Below the pieces are notes generated by a model that was not told the DNA's origin, ran no database searches, and was given only the letters and a program-made list of their open reading frames with translations. The position numbers and the translations under genes were made by a program. This document shows, in pieces, positions 37,116 through 44,417 of a stretch of 64,000 nucleotides of DNA; the first letter of the stretch is position 1; every line of letters starts with the position of its first letter. The stretch is from NCBI GenBank assembly GCA_913046365.1, contig CAJWRM010000008.1, forward strand, positions 17,590 to 81,589, in the 5' to 3' direction. The DNA is from an uncultured Flavobacteriales bacterium. GTDB taxonomy: Bacteria; Bacteroidota; Bacteroidia; Flavobacteriales_D; Crocinitomicaceae.

Positions 37116-37653
37116 AAGAATAATCTCCTGACTTCATTTTATGATACTCTCGAACAAGAAAAGCAAGTTGAATACGCATTGCATCTAGTGCTTCTTCAGT
37201 TTCTTGCGTAATTTCTTTCTTTCTAAGTCGAAATTGAAGTTTCATATGCATGGCATGAATTAAAATCTCAACATCATGTTGGTTTTTCATCGAAGCTTTT
37301 TCACGAAACTCCGCAACGAAAGAGCCAGAATTTGCACAGAGCTGCTTGTATTTACTTTCTCCCTGCACTGCAAATAAGGTGTTGTGCAAAAATAGAAGTT
37401 CCTTCATGACTTCCATAACTCGGTCAAGATGACCTTTCTTTTCAAGACCGGAGCGTTTCATCTCCTTTATAATATCAGTATACCAGCTTCTATATTGTGT
37501 TTCAAATGAACTATCTGGAAGATTCGGCTTCACAACAGCTTCCATGATCTGTTCAATATCAAAATTTAAAGACCTAACGATATCTTCAATTTGGAAAAGA
37601 TACAAAACATACTCAGCTATATTTTCTTGCTGTTTTTTTTGCGCAACCAACAT
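37102..37653 (-). CDS. DUF4924 family protein
   Basis: 183 residues, mostly helical, no signal peptide or membrane segment. MLVAQKKQQENIAEYVLYLFQIEDIVRSL at the start and the LFLHNTLFA and AMHMKLQFRLRKKEITQETEEAL region later fit the Bacteroidota family DUF4924, whose function is unknown. It is the last of a three-gene minus-strand run (83-residue protein, OmpH-like lipoprotein, DUF4924) and starts two bases after the OmpH-like gene. Confidence 0.82.
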   Translation of the reverse strand: MLVAQKKQQENIAEYVLYLFQIEDIVRSLNFDIEQIMEAVVKPNLPDSSFETQYRSWYTDIIKEMKRSGLEKKGHLDRVMEVMKELLFLHNTLFAVQGESKYKQLCANSGSFVAEFREKASMKNQHDVEILIHAMHMKLQFRLRKKEITQETEEALDAMRIQLAFLVREYHKMKSGDYSSMKG

Positions 37654-37655
37654 CG

Positions 37656-38255
37656 TTATAGGTCTTCTTCAATTAGTTTCTGCTCTTTATTCAAAAAATC
37701 AATAAAAGCACGTGTAACATCCATGCTTGGATTCACATAATTGATTTGACCACCATCAGCATAACCCATCAAAAGATCAATTCCATTTGCTTCACTAAAT
37801 TTTTTTCCAAAAGAGATGACCTTATTATTTATGTCAGTTAGCTTCCTCATTACCTCCGCTTCTAATTGGGCGCCCTCTCGCTGCTGATATTGCATTAATT
37901 CCGCCTCCATACGTTGTGCTTTTTGCTGAATCTTCATGATTTCATTTTCTGAAAGAAGCCCTTGTTGTGCTTCTGCTCCTTTTTTGGAGACAAAATTTTC
38001 GAGGTTGTTAGTCTTACGCTGCAGCTCAGTTTGAAATGCAAGATTTTTCTTACTCACATCCTCATCAATATTTTTGTAATATGTAAAGCCCTCTTTTAAA
38101 CTATCGTTGAAATAAAAGGCGATCACTAGCCCGCTAGTGTCCTTTTCAAGGGTACTTACCGCGGCTGATATTACAGGCGCTGTTTCCTTTTCTGATTCGC
38201 TTGAACATGATGAGAGTATCAGGCTAAAAGCAATAATGTATAAACTAATTTTCAT
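37656..38255 (-). CDS. OmpH/Skp-like lipoprotein
   Basis: 199 residues. A lipoprotein signal ends in LILSSCSSES (Cys near 17). The rest is a short beta part (GLVIAFYFNDSLKEG) followed by a long charged coiled coil (about 70-150) and a C-terminal ADGGQINYVNPSMDVT strand segment, the layout of Skp/OmpH periplasmic chaperones that hold unfolded outer membrane proteins. A lipid-anchored Skp relative is common in Bacteroidota. It overlaps the 83-residue gene upstream by 11 bases. Confidence 0.82.
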   Translation of the reverse strand: MKISLYIIAFSLILSSCSSESEKETAPVISAAVSTLEKDTSGLVIAFYFNDSLKEGFTYYKNIDEDVSKKNLAFQTELQRKTNNLENFVSKKGAEAQQGLLSENEIMKIQQKAQRMEAELMQYQQREGAQLEAEVMRKLTDINNKVISFGKKFSEANGIDLLMGYADGGQINYVNPSMDVTRAFIDFLNKEQKLIEEDL

Positions 38256-38496
38256 TTTGAATTGATTTAAAAGAAGCAGTAAAGTCTTCTCTCATAGAAA
38301 TAAAACGATGGAGACAGTTCCTTAAGAAATCTGTAGAGCTCAATAACAGTTCCAAATCGCTAAGACCGTTCTCTGATTCCGGTATCTTAAAAGATTGCTC
38401 ATATTGGTCTAGGGCAATTTTCAAGATTAGCTTTTGGTTATATTGATGCAGCTCAATTAAATATCTGTCGTGAGGAATTCTTTTTAAAAGTCTCAT
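38245..38496 (-). CDS. Small conserved protein of unknown function
   Basis: 83 residues, soluble, no signal. MRLLKRIPHDRYLIELHQYNQK followed by LILKIALDQYEQSFKIPES suggests a small beta-rich fold with a helical tail. I recall similar short Bacteroidota proteins beginning LLKRIPH with a strand-rich middle, but know of no function. It has a full consensus promoter directly upstream and heads the OmpH-like/DUF4924 run, with an 11-base overlap to the OmpH-like gene, which supports that it is a real gene. Confidence 0.72.
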   Translation of the reverse strand: MRLLKRIPHDRYLIELHQYNQKLILKIALDQYEQSFKIPESENGLSDLELLLSSTDFLRNCLHRFISMREDFTASFKSIQNEN

Positions 38497-38504
38497 AATG
38501 GCTG

Positions 38505-38538
38505 CAAATGTAAGGATAATATAATGCTATGAAGCAAA
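38505..38538 (-). promoter_or_regulatory. Consensus Bacteroidota promoter for the 83-residue protein/OmpH-like run
   Basis: Minus strand: TTTG (38538-38535), 22 bases, then TACATTTG (38512-38505). Both elements match the -33 TTTG and -7 TAnnTTTG consensus at the right spacing. The -7 box ends eight bases before the ATG at 38496, so the leader is only a few bases long. Confidence 0.7.
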
Positions 38539-38802
38539 TGAAAACAAATTTTGGCAATGCTCAAATGATACCAAAGACATCAATTCGAGGTAAAATATAG
38601 CGCTTGATAGGTTAAATCATAAATAAAGAAAAGACTATTTAATTGTTAAGTTCTTTTACAAAATAGTTCACATATAAAAGCAAATATAACAGACTCAAAT
38701 ACTCCGCGGGCCTATAAAACCAAGAAAAACGCGTATATTACAAAGAACTAAATCACTTTTCGAATTTCTTAGGGTACTAGATACATAAGTATTTGTCAAA
38801 AA

Positions 38803-38822
38803 TAATTTTGAAATATTTCAAA
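38803..38822 (+). promoter_or_regulatory. Possible promoter/operator of the RRM gene
   Basis: TAATTTTG (38803-38810, exact -7 consensus) overlaps a 16-bp perfect palindrome (38807-38822). A dimeric repressor bound there would block the promoter and transcription would give a 65-base leader. No clean -33 element is visible, so this is tentative. Confidence 0.4.
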
Positions 38823-38881
38823 TATTTATTCTAATTTCGAAGCCTAATTAAGTTGAAAAAGTCAGAATTGATTATTTTTTT

Positions 38882-39436
38882 ATGACCAGTATTTTTGTTG
38901 CCAAGTTAGATTTTGGTGTATCTAAAGAACAGCTTGTTGAGCTGTTTGCTCAATATGGTGAGGTAAGTAAAGCTCACATTCCGACGGATAAAGACACAGG
39001 AAAGCCGAGAGGATTTGCTTTTGTCGAAATGTCGAACGATGATGAAGCCAGTCAGGCTATCGAAGCACTAGACGGTTTTGAAATTAATAGAAGAAGAATT
39101 GCTGTTAAGGTTGCCGAAAACAGAAATGATCGTTCAAGACCAGGAGGAAATACAAATAGGGATTCAAGACCTTCTAATACAGGCGCTGCGCCAAGAAAAA
39201 GCTTTAATGCAGATTTAGGTCAACCGCCTATGCCTCCAGAGGAAACTAAAGGTGAATCGAGAAAAAAATCATTCAAAGGTAAATCCACAAAAAGCTTTGA
39301 TTCGGATCAAGGTGGTGGTGGAAAAAAAGCCAAGAAAATGACGGCTCACAAGAAAAGTGGTAAGAACTTCAACTATTTTGAAGACGATGAGCCAATAGAG
39401 GGAGGTCTTTTCTCTTTTGATTCAGACGAAGATTGA
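38882..39436 (+). CDS. RNA-binding protein with one RRM domain
   Basis: 184 residues. Residues 1-80 form an RNA recognition motif: RNP2 IFVAKL at 4-9 and RNP1 KPRGFAFVEM near 42-51, with the standard beta-alpha-beta layout. The tail (about 81-184) is disordered and charged: RNDRSRPGGNTNRDSRPSN, lysine-rich KKSFKGKSTKSF and GGGGKKAKKMTAHKK, ending in an acidic FDSDED. Bacterial RRM proteins of this type bind RNA, are often cold-induced and may affect mRNA stability. The start ATG follows a T-rich run with no visible ribosome binding site. Confidence 0.93.
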   Translation: MTSIFVAKLDFGVSKEQLVELFAQYGEVSKAHIPTDKDTGKPRGFAFVEMSNDDEASQAIEALDGFEINRRRIAVKVAENRNDRSRPGGNTNRDSRPSNTGAAPRKSFNADLGQPPMPPEETKGESRKKSFKGKSTKSFDSDQGGGGKKAKKMTAHKKSGKNFNYFEDDEPIEGGLFSFDSDED

Positions 39437-39478
39437 TTCCTGAAAACCATTCTGCCTAAATTCTGTCTTAAGTTTGTT

Positions 39479-39486
39479 TACTTTTG
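39479..39486 (+). promoter_or_regulatory. Candidate -7 box for the CCA/poly(A) nucleotidyltransferase gene
   Basis: TACTTTTG, exact TAnnTTTG, nine bases before ATG 39496. It contains the TTG at 39484, which argues that the true start is the ATG and not that TTG. Confidence 0.5.
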
Positions 39487-39495
39487 CATGGACTT

Positions 39496-40923
39496 ATGGA
39501 ACAAAACTACGCTTCACATTTAACACACCCTGTTTTCAAGGTTATTTCCAAAGAGCTAGAAAGCTCTAATGAAAAGGCATTTGTAATTGGTGGTTTTGTC
39601 CGTGACCTCATATTGGGAAGCACCTCAAAGGATATAGATATTGTTGTCCAAGGGGACGGAACTCTTTTTGCACAAAATATTGCCAAAATATTGAGAGTAA
39701 AGAAGGTTTCGGTATTCAAAAATTATGGCACTGCACACTTTAAATACAAGGATATCGATGTCGAGTTTGTGGGAGCACGAAAGGAATCTTACTCCGAAAA
39801 GTCAAGAAACCCTGAGGTTGCTCCAGGAACACTTGAGGAAGATCAATTTAGACGAGATTTTACCATCAATGCATTGGCTATTGACTTGCATCCTGAAAAA
39901 TTTGGCGCATTAATAGACCCTTTTAATGGAATAGCTGACCTTGAGGAAGGAATCATAAAAACACCTTTAGATCCGAGCATTACATTTCAGGATGATCCCC
40001 TCAGAATGCTTAGAGCAATTCGTTTTGCCACTAGACTATCTTTCAAACTTGATATTGCCTGTCTTCGTTCAATAAAAGAACAATCCGAGCGCATTAAAAT
40101 AATTTCTAGAGAGAGAATCACAGAGGAGCTAAATAAAATTATTCTAACCAATGAGCCTTCTAGAGGATTTAAGCTACTAAAATCAACAAATTTATTAGCG
40201 TTTGTGTTTCCAGAGTTGCTTAATCTCTCTGGGATTGAAACGATTAAAGGAAAAAGCCATAAAGACAATTTCCTACATACATTGCAGGTACTTGATAATA
40301 TTTCGGAGCATACAAACTCATTATGGTTAAGATGGTCTGCTATCATGCATGATATTGCAAAACCAGCCACCAAAAGATTTGATGCAAAGGTAGGATGGAC
40401 TTTTCATGGACATGAAGAACTTGGTTCTAAAATGGTTCCAAGAATTTTCAAGTACCATAGATTGCCATTGGATTCGAAAATGAAATATGTTCAAAAAATG
40501 GTAAGGCTTCATCTCCGTCCAATAGCATTGGTAAAAGGGAATGTCACAGATACGGCAATCAGAAGGCTATTAAATGAAGCTGGAGATGATATTGATGACC
40601 TAATGATGCTTTGTAATGCTGACATTACCTCAAAAAATGAATTTAAGGTTAAGAAGTATAGGGAAAACTTTAAAATCGTTTCGAGAAAATTAGAGGAAGT
40701 TGAAGAGAAAGATAAAATCCGGAATTTTCAACCTCCTGTTACAGGAGAAGATATTATGAAAACTTTTAACATCGGCCCGTGTTATGAAATTGGTGTTATT
40801 AAAAGTAGAATAAAAGAGGCCATACTCGAGGGTGAAATCGAAAACTCTGTGGAACAGGCAAAATTGTTAATGTTAGCATGCGGAAAGGAATTAGGATTAA
40901 CCGCAGTGCATAGCGAGCAGTAA
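39496..40923 (+). CDS. CCA-adding enzyme / poly(A) polymerase family nucleotidyltransferase with HD domain
   Basis: About 475 residues. Nucleotidyltransferase head: IGGFVRDLILG at 31-41 and the catalytic DIDIV at 46-50, then RRDFTINALA, DPLRMLRAIRFATRLSF and the EEDQFRRD region, all of the class II CCA-adding/poly(A) polymerase family. A metal-binding HD domain follows (MHDIAKPATK near 285). In bacteria such a long HD-containing member usually maintains tRNA 3' CCA ends. I chose ATG 39496; a TTG at 39484 falls in the promoter box. Whether it adds only CCA or also A tails cannot be told. Confidence 0.9.
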   Translation: MEQNYASHLTHPVFKVISKELESSNEKAFVIGGFVRDLILGSTSKDIDIVVQGDGTLFAQNIAKILRVKKVSVFKNYGTAHFKYKDIDVEFVGARKESYSEKSRNPEVAPGTLEEDQFRRDFTINALAIDLHPEKFGALIDPFNGIADLEEGIIKTPLDPSITFQDDPLRMLRAIRFATRLSFKLDIACLRSIKEQSERIKIISRERITEELNKIILTNEPSRGFKLLKSTNLLAFVFPELLNLSGIETIKGKSHKDNFLHTLQVLDNISEHTNSLWLRWSAIMHDIAKPATKRFDAKVGWTFHGHEELGSKMVPRIFKYHRLPLDSKMKYVQKMVRLHLRPIALVKGNVTDTAIRRLLNEAGDDIDDLMMLCNADITSKNEFKVKKYRENFKIVSRKLEEVEEKDKIRNFQPPVTGEDIMKTFNIGPCYEIGVIKSRIKEAILEGEIENSVEQAKLLMLACGKELGLTAVHSEQ

Positions 40924-40944
40924 AATAGTTTAAATTAAAACGTC

Positions 40945-41478
40945 ATGGCTGGAATAAAATTTCGGGTACTATTGGATTCAAATCAAAAAGAGGAAGTCTT
41001 TTGTGATATTTTATTATCCCTGGATGACAATTTTGAGTCTTTTTTCAATTCCATTATTAAAGCATATGGCTTCAAGGGAGATCAAATGGCCAGCTTTTAT
41101 GCTTCAAATGAAAACTGGGACAAAGGAGAAGAGGTAAGTCTTATGGATGTGAGCTTTGGAGAAGAGGGCGGACAAAAAATTATGGCTTCAACAAGCATTC
41201 GAGAATTGGTAGAAGAACCAGACCAAAAGTTTATTCTCGTCTATGACTTTTTGAAAATGTGGATTTTTCTTATCGAATGCATTGAGCTGCAAGAGGAGAC
41301 ACCAAATTTACCAACATTATTGCTGAGTGTTGGCGAAAAACCAAATGAAGATTCCAAGGAGCTTGACGAGGAATTTCAGATGCCAGCTGAAGAAGAAGAG
41401 CAGGAAGAAGAGGATAAGTTTGGATTTGACGATTTCGAAGATGGATTTTCTGAAGAAGATTTAAGCCCTTACATTTAA
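40945..41478 (+). CDS. Plasmid pRiA4b ORF-3-like protein
   Basis: 177 residues. The domain (about 1-115) resembles the pRiA4b ORF-3/IS1096-passenger-like family: FRVLLDSNQKEEVFCDILLS, DNFESFFNSIIKAYGF, MASFYASNENWDKGEEVSL, FILVYDFLKMWIFLIEC. The tail is strikingly acidic (EEEEQEEEDKFGFDDFEDGF). The family is found both in mobile elements and in chromosomes; function is unknown. There is no transposase nearby, so here it seems to be a resident chromosomal gene. It precedes the methyltransferase by four bases and probably shares its transcript. Confidence 0.82.
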   Translation: MAGIKFRVLLDSNQKEEVFCDILLSLDDNFESFFNSIIKAYGFKGDQMASFYASNENWDKGEEVSLMDVSFGEEGGQKIMASTSIRELVEEPDQKFILVYDFLKMWIFLIECIELQEETPNLPTLLLSVGEKPNEDSKELDEEFQMPAEEEEQEEEDKFGFDDFEDGFSEEDLSPYI

Positions 41479-41482
41479 AGAT

Positions 41483-42199
41483 ATGGTGCAAGATTTCTCA
41501 AAAAATGATCCTTTTGGCAATGCAATTATTGACTTTGAAGAAAATAGAATACCAAAAATAATTCGGGTCTCTTCAGATTTATGTGATGATGACGAGCTTC
41601 CCATCGAATATCTCTTTAGAACATTTGACGCTATGCCTGCTGTGGAAAAAAAAGCCTTGGAACTTTGCAAGGGAAATATCTTAGATGCTGGAGCCGGTGC
41701 GGGAGCACACCTTAAAATATTAAGAGAGAAAGGGTTCTCAATTTTTGCCCTTGACGTTTCACCAGGCGCGATTGCGCATCTGAAAAAAAACAACATCCCG
41801 TGTGCCCTATCTCCTATTCAAAATTTTGAAACCTCAGAACGCTACGATACCATATTGCTTATGATGAATGGAATTGGTATTAGTGAAAAGCTTGAAGCAC
41901 TCAAACCCTTTTTAGCCAAGTGTAAATCTTTACTCACAAAAAACGGTCAAATATTACTTGACTCTACTGATATTAAATACCTATATGAAGATGAAGATGA
42001 CAGTGTTTGGATTGATTTGAATAGCTCCTATTATGGTGAATTTCAATTCCAAATGCATTTTAACGGGGAGAGCGGTCCCTTTTTTAATTGGTTGTATGTT
42101 GACTTCGAAACATTAAAAACACATGCAAGAATGGCTGGGTTGAGCTGTGAGAAAATATTCGAAGACGGCAACCACTACCTTGCAAAACTGATATCATGA
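41483..42199 (+). CDS. SAM-dependent methyltransferase, class I
   Basis: 238 residues. The SAM-binding motif I is NILDAGAGAGAHLKIL at about 66-80, followed by the acidic end of strand two (FALDVSPGAIAHLK) and TILLMMNGIGI for motif IV. The substrate is not evident; the C-terminal lid-like part (SSYYGEFQFQMHFNGESGPFFNWLYV) is not typical of a named group that I know. It sits between the pRiA4b ORF-3-like gene and the TraB/GumN gene, overlapping the latter by four bases (ATGA), so the three are likely one unit. Confidence 0.85.
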   Translation: MVQDFSKNDPFGNAIIDFEENRIPKIIRVSSDLCDDDELPIEYLFRTFDAMPAVEKKALELCKGNILDAGAGAGAHLKILREKGFSIFALDVSPGAIAHLKKNNIPCALSPIQNFETSERYDTILLMMNGIGISEKLEALKPFLAKCKSLLTKNGQILLDSTDIKYLYEDEDDSVWIDLNSSYYGEFQFQMHFNGESGPFFNWLYVDFETLKTHARMAGLSCEKIFEDGNHYLAKLIS

Positions 42200-43044
42200 A
42201 GTGGATTGTTATTTTAGCGGTATTACTTTCCATGCATAGCAATGCGCAAAAGCAGTCCTTGTGTTATGAGATCAGTAATGAAAAACTAGGCATTGAGCGC
42301 TCTTACTTATTTGGTACAATGCACGCCATGGAGAAAAACAGCTTCTTTTTTCCCAAAAGAATAACCAAGCTTCTTGAAAAATCTGATGCGCTCTGTTTAG
42401 AAATTAAAAACATTACAGAAGTGCGCATCAATCCTGATATGCTTATTGACACCACACTCCACCTGAAAGCTTACTGTGATTCAGCAGAGTGGTCGAGTTT
42501 AACTAGATGGGCAGAAGAAAAACTATTGATGAAACCTATTCAATTTGAGGCGAATTTTGAGCATGCCAAACCTTTTATGCTCTTTCAATTCATCTTAGCG
42601 ATGAATCTACCCACAAACAGAAAATCACATGAACAAGAACTTGAAAAAATTGCAGCATCAAAAGAAATCCAACTTTTAGGACTCGAAAGTATAGATGAAC
42701 AGCTGAATATTTTCAATCAAATCCCATTTGATGACCAAATGGATATGGTTTTTAATGAGCTTTATAATGGCCAGAAGAGTATACAAGATTTTAATGATAT
42801 GCAGCAAGCGTATAAAAAACAAGCGCTTAATGTGCTCTGCGATTTCGCCACCAATGAAAAATTAGCAGGAAATACAGCTCTATTCTTGGATAATAGAAAT
42901 AAAAAATGGATTCCGAAAATGAAAGAAATGATGATAGAAAAATCTGTATTCTTTGCCGTGGGAGCAGGTCATCTTTGCGGCGAATTTGGCCTAATAGCAT
43001 TGCTCGAAAAAGAAGGCTTCGACCTAAAAGCGATTAAATTATGA
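42196..43044 (+). CDS. TraB/GumN family protein, exported
   Basis: 282 residues with a signal peptide (MKWIVILAVLLSMHSNAQ). The TraB/TIKI metallopeptidase-like core is visible: SYLFGTMHAMEKN near 37-50 and the C-terminal FFAVGAGHLCGEFGLIALLEKEGFDL, containing conserved Gly and His residues. GumN relatives are annotated as TraB family proteins; peptidase activity is inferred only from the distant eukaryotic TIKI homologues. Overlaps the methyltransferase and FKBP genes by four bases each. Confidence 0.88.
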   Translation: MKWIVILAVLLSMHSNAQKQSLCYEISNEKLGIERSYLFGTMHAMEKNSFFFPKRITKLLEKSDALCLEIKNITEVRINPDMLIDTTLHLKAYCDSAEWSSLTRWAEEKLLMKPIQFEANFEHAKPFMLFQFILAMNLPTNRKSHEQELEKIAASKEIQLLGLESIDEQLNIFNQIPFDDQMDMVFNELYNGQKSIQDFNDMQQAYKKQALNVLCDFATNEKLAGNTALFLDNRNKKWIPKMKEMMIEKSVFFAVGAGHLCGEFGLIALLEKEGFDLKAIKL

Positions 43045-43481
43045 GACTACTTTTCTTACTTTTCACCCTATTTTTAGGTGCATGTTCAACATATTCCGAA
43101 GAAGACCTCAATACTTTTGACAAAAAAATAAAGGAGTGGATTGGTCAGCAAGATGTCCAATTTAAAAAGACTGAATCTGGTCTGTATTATTCCTTTGAAA
43201 ATACTGGTTCTGGTCGCAATATAAAATATACAGATAGCGTATCAGTAATTTTCAAAGGGCAACTGCTTGATAGTACTGTCTTCGAAGTTGAAAAAAAACC
43301 CATGCGCTTTGCCGTAAAAGAGGTTATTACAGCCTGGAAAGAAATAATGCTAATGAGTAAAAATGGTGCAAATGTTCAAATTATCGCTCCACCTCAACTC
43401 GGATATGGCAATCATGAGCTCGAAAAAATACCTCAAAACGCCATCCTAATCTACGAAATTGAAATTGTTGATATAAAATAA
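43041..43481 (+). CDS. FKBP-type peptidyl-prolyl isomerase, lipoprotein
   Basis: 146 residues. Lipoprotein signal LLFLLFTLFLGAC (Cys near 15). A short helix is followed by an FKBP fold from about 45: GLYYSFENTGSG, DSVSVIFKGQLLDSTVFE, PMRFAVKEVITAWKEIMLMSKNGAN, PPQLGYGNHELEKIPQNAILIYEIEIVDI, the usual FKBP elements in order. Likely periplasmic folding helper, similar to the gliding-associated GldI type lipoproteins of Bacteroidota. Overlaps the TraB/GumN gene by four bases. Confidence 0.88.
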   Translation: MRLLFLLFTLFLGACSTYSEEDLNTFDKKIKEWIGQQDVQFKKTESGLYYSFENTGSGRNIKYTDSVSVIFKGQLLDSTVFEVEKKPMRFAVKEVITAWKEIMLMSKNGANVQIIAPPQLGYGNHELEKIPQNAILIYEIEIVDIK

Positions 43482-43488
43482 AAGAGAA

Positions 43489-43522
43489 TTGGCAGATTTA
43501 TCACTTCCTATTCTTATTTTTG
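43489..43522 (+). promoter_or_regulatory. Consensus promoter for sucD
   Basis: TTGG at 43489-43492 and TATTTTTG at 43515-43522 fit the -33 and -7 elements with 22 bases between. The leader before the ATG at 43542 would be about 15 bases. Confidence 0.6.
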
Positions 43523-43541
43523 GCTTCAAATTAAAGACTAC

Positions 43542-44414
43542 ATGAGCGTTCTAGTTAATAAAAATTCAAAAGTTATTGTTCAAGGTTTTACGGGTGGTGA
43601 AGGAACTTTCCATGCCGAACAAATGATTTCCTATGGTACTAATGTCGTTGGCGGCGTCACCCCTGGTAAAGGAGGAAAAATTCATTTAGATAAACCTGTA
43701 TTTAATTCTGTTGCTGAAGCAGTCAAAAACACTGGAGCAGATGTTTCAATCATTTTTGTTCCACCAGCGTTTGCTGCTGATGCGATTATGGAAGCTGCCG
43801 AAGCTGGGATTAAAGTCATTGTATGTATTACAGAAGGTATTCCTGTAAATGATATGGTTAAAGCCAAGGCATACATTGATAAATACGATAGTCGACTTGT
43901 AGGTCCAAATTGTCCAGGAGTCATTACCGCTGATGAGGCAAAAGTTGGCATTATGCCAGGGTTTGTATTTAACAAAGGTAAGATAGGAATCGTGTCAAAG
44001 TCAGGAACGCTTACTTATGAAGCTGCAGACCAAGTTGTGAAAACAGGATTAGGTATTACAACTGCCATTGGAATTGGTGGAGATCCAATTATCGGTACTA
44101 CAACAAAAGAAGCCGTTGAGCTTTTAATGAACGATCCGGAAACAGAAGGAATCGTTATGATTGGAGAAATTGGGGGTAACCTTGAGGCTAATGCAGCCAA
44201 ATGGGTCAAAGAAAATGGAACCAAACCGGTAGTAGGATTTATTGCCGGAGAAACAGCCCCTAAAGGCAGAACAATGGGGCATGCAGGAGCAATAGTTGGT
44301 GGTTCAGATGATACCGCAGAGGCAAAGAAAAGAATCATGAGATCATGTGGAATTCATGTTGTTGATTCACCCGCACAAATTGGAGCCAAAATGTTTGAGG
44401 TATTAGGGAAGTAA
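43542..44414 (+). CDS. sucD: Succinyl-CoA synthetase alpha subunit
   Basis: TCA-cycle step forming ATP/GTP from succinyl-CoA. 290 residues. [20 protein letters not shown] at the start, [19 protein letters not shown], the CoA-binding [34 protein letters not shown] and the phosphohistidine in GHAGAIVGG near 246 are all present. sucC is not in the window; in some Bacteroidota the two genes are separate, as here. Converges with the porin gene, three bases between the stops. Confidence 0.97.
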   Translation: MSVLVNKNSKVIVQGFTGGEGTFHAEQMISYGTNVVGGVTPGKGGKIHLDKPVFNSVAEAVKNTGADVSIIFVPPAFAADAIMEAAEAGIKVIVCITEGIPVNDMVKAKAYIDKYDSRLVGPNCPGVITADEAKVGIMPGFVFNKGKIGIVSKSGTLTYEAADQVVKTGLGITTAIGIGGDPIIGTTTKEAVELLMNDPETEGIVMIGEIGGNLEANAAKWVKENGTKPVVGFIAGETAPKGRTMGHAGAIVGGSDDTAEAKKRIMRSCGIHVVDSPAQIGAKMFEVLGK

Positions 44415-44417
44415 CCC

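Larger units (their letters stand above)
38497..38881. other. Intergenic region between divergent genes
   Basis: 385 bases without a gene, about the longest AT-rich gap in the middle of the window. It holds the minus-strand promoter described above, a TAATTTTG box at 38803-38810 on the plus strand and a perfect 16-bp palindrome TTTGAAATATTTCAAA at 38807-38822, about 60 bases before the RRM gene. Otherwise I see no coding signal. Confidence 0.6.

Noticed and set aside
40945..41478. Insertion sequence around the pRiA4b ORF-3-like gene.
   Set aside because: No transposase, terminal repeats or target duplication seen.
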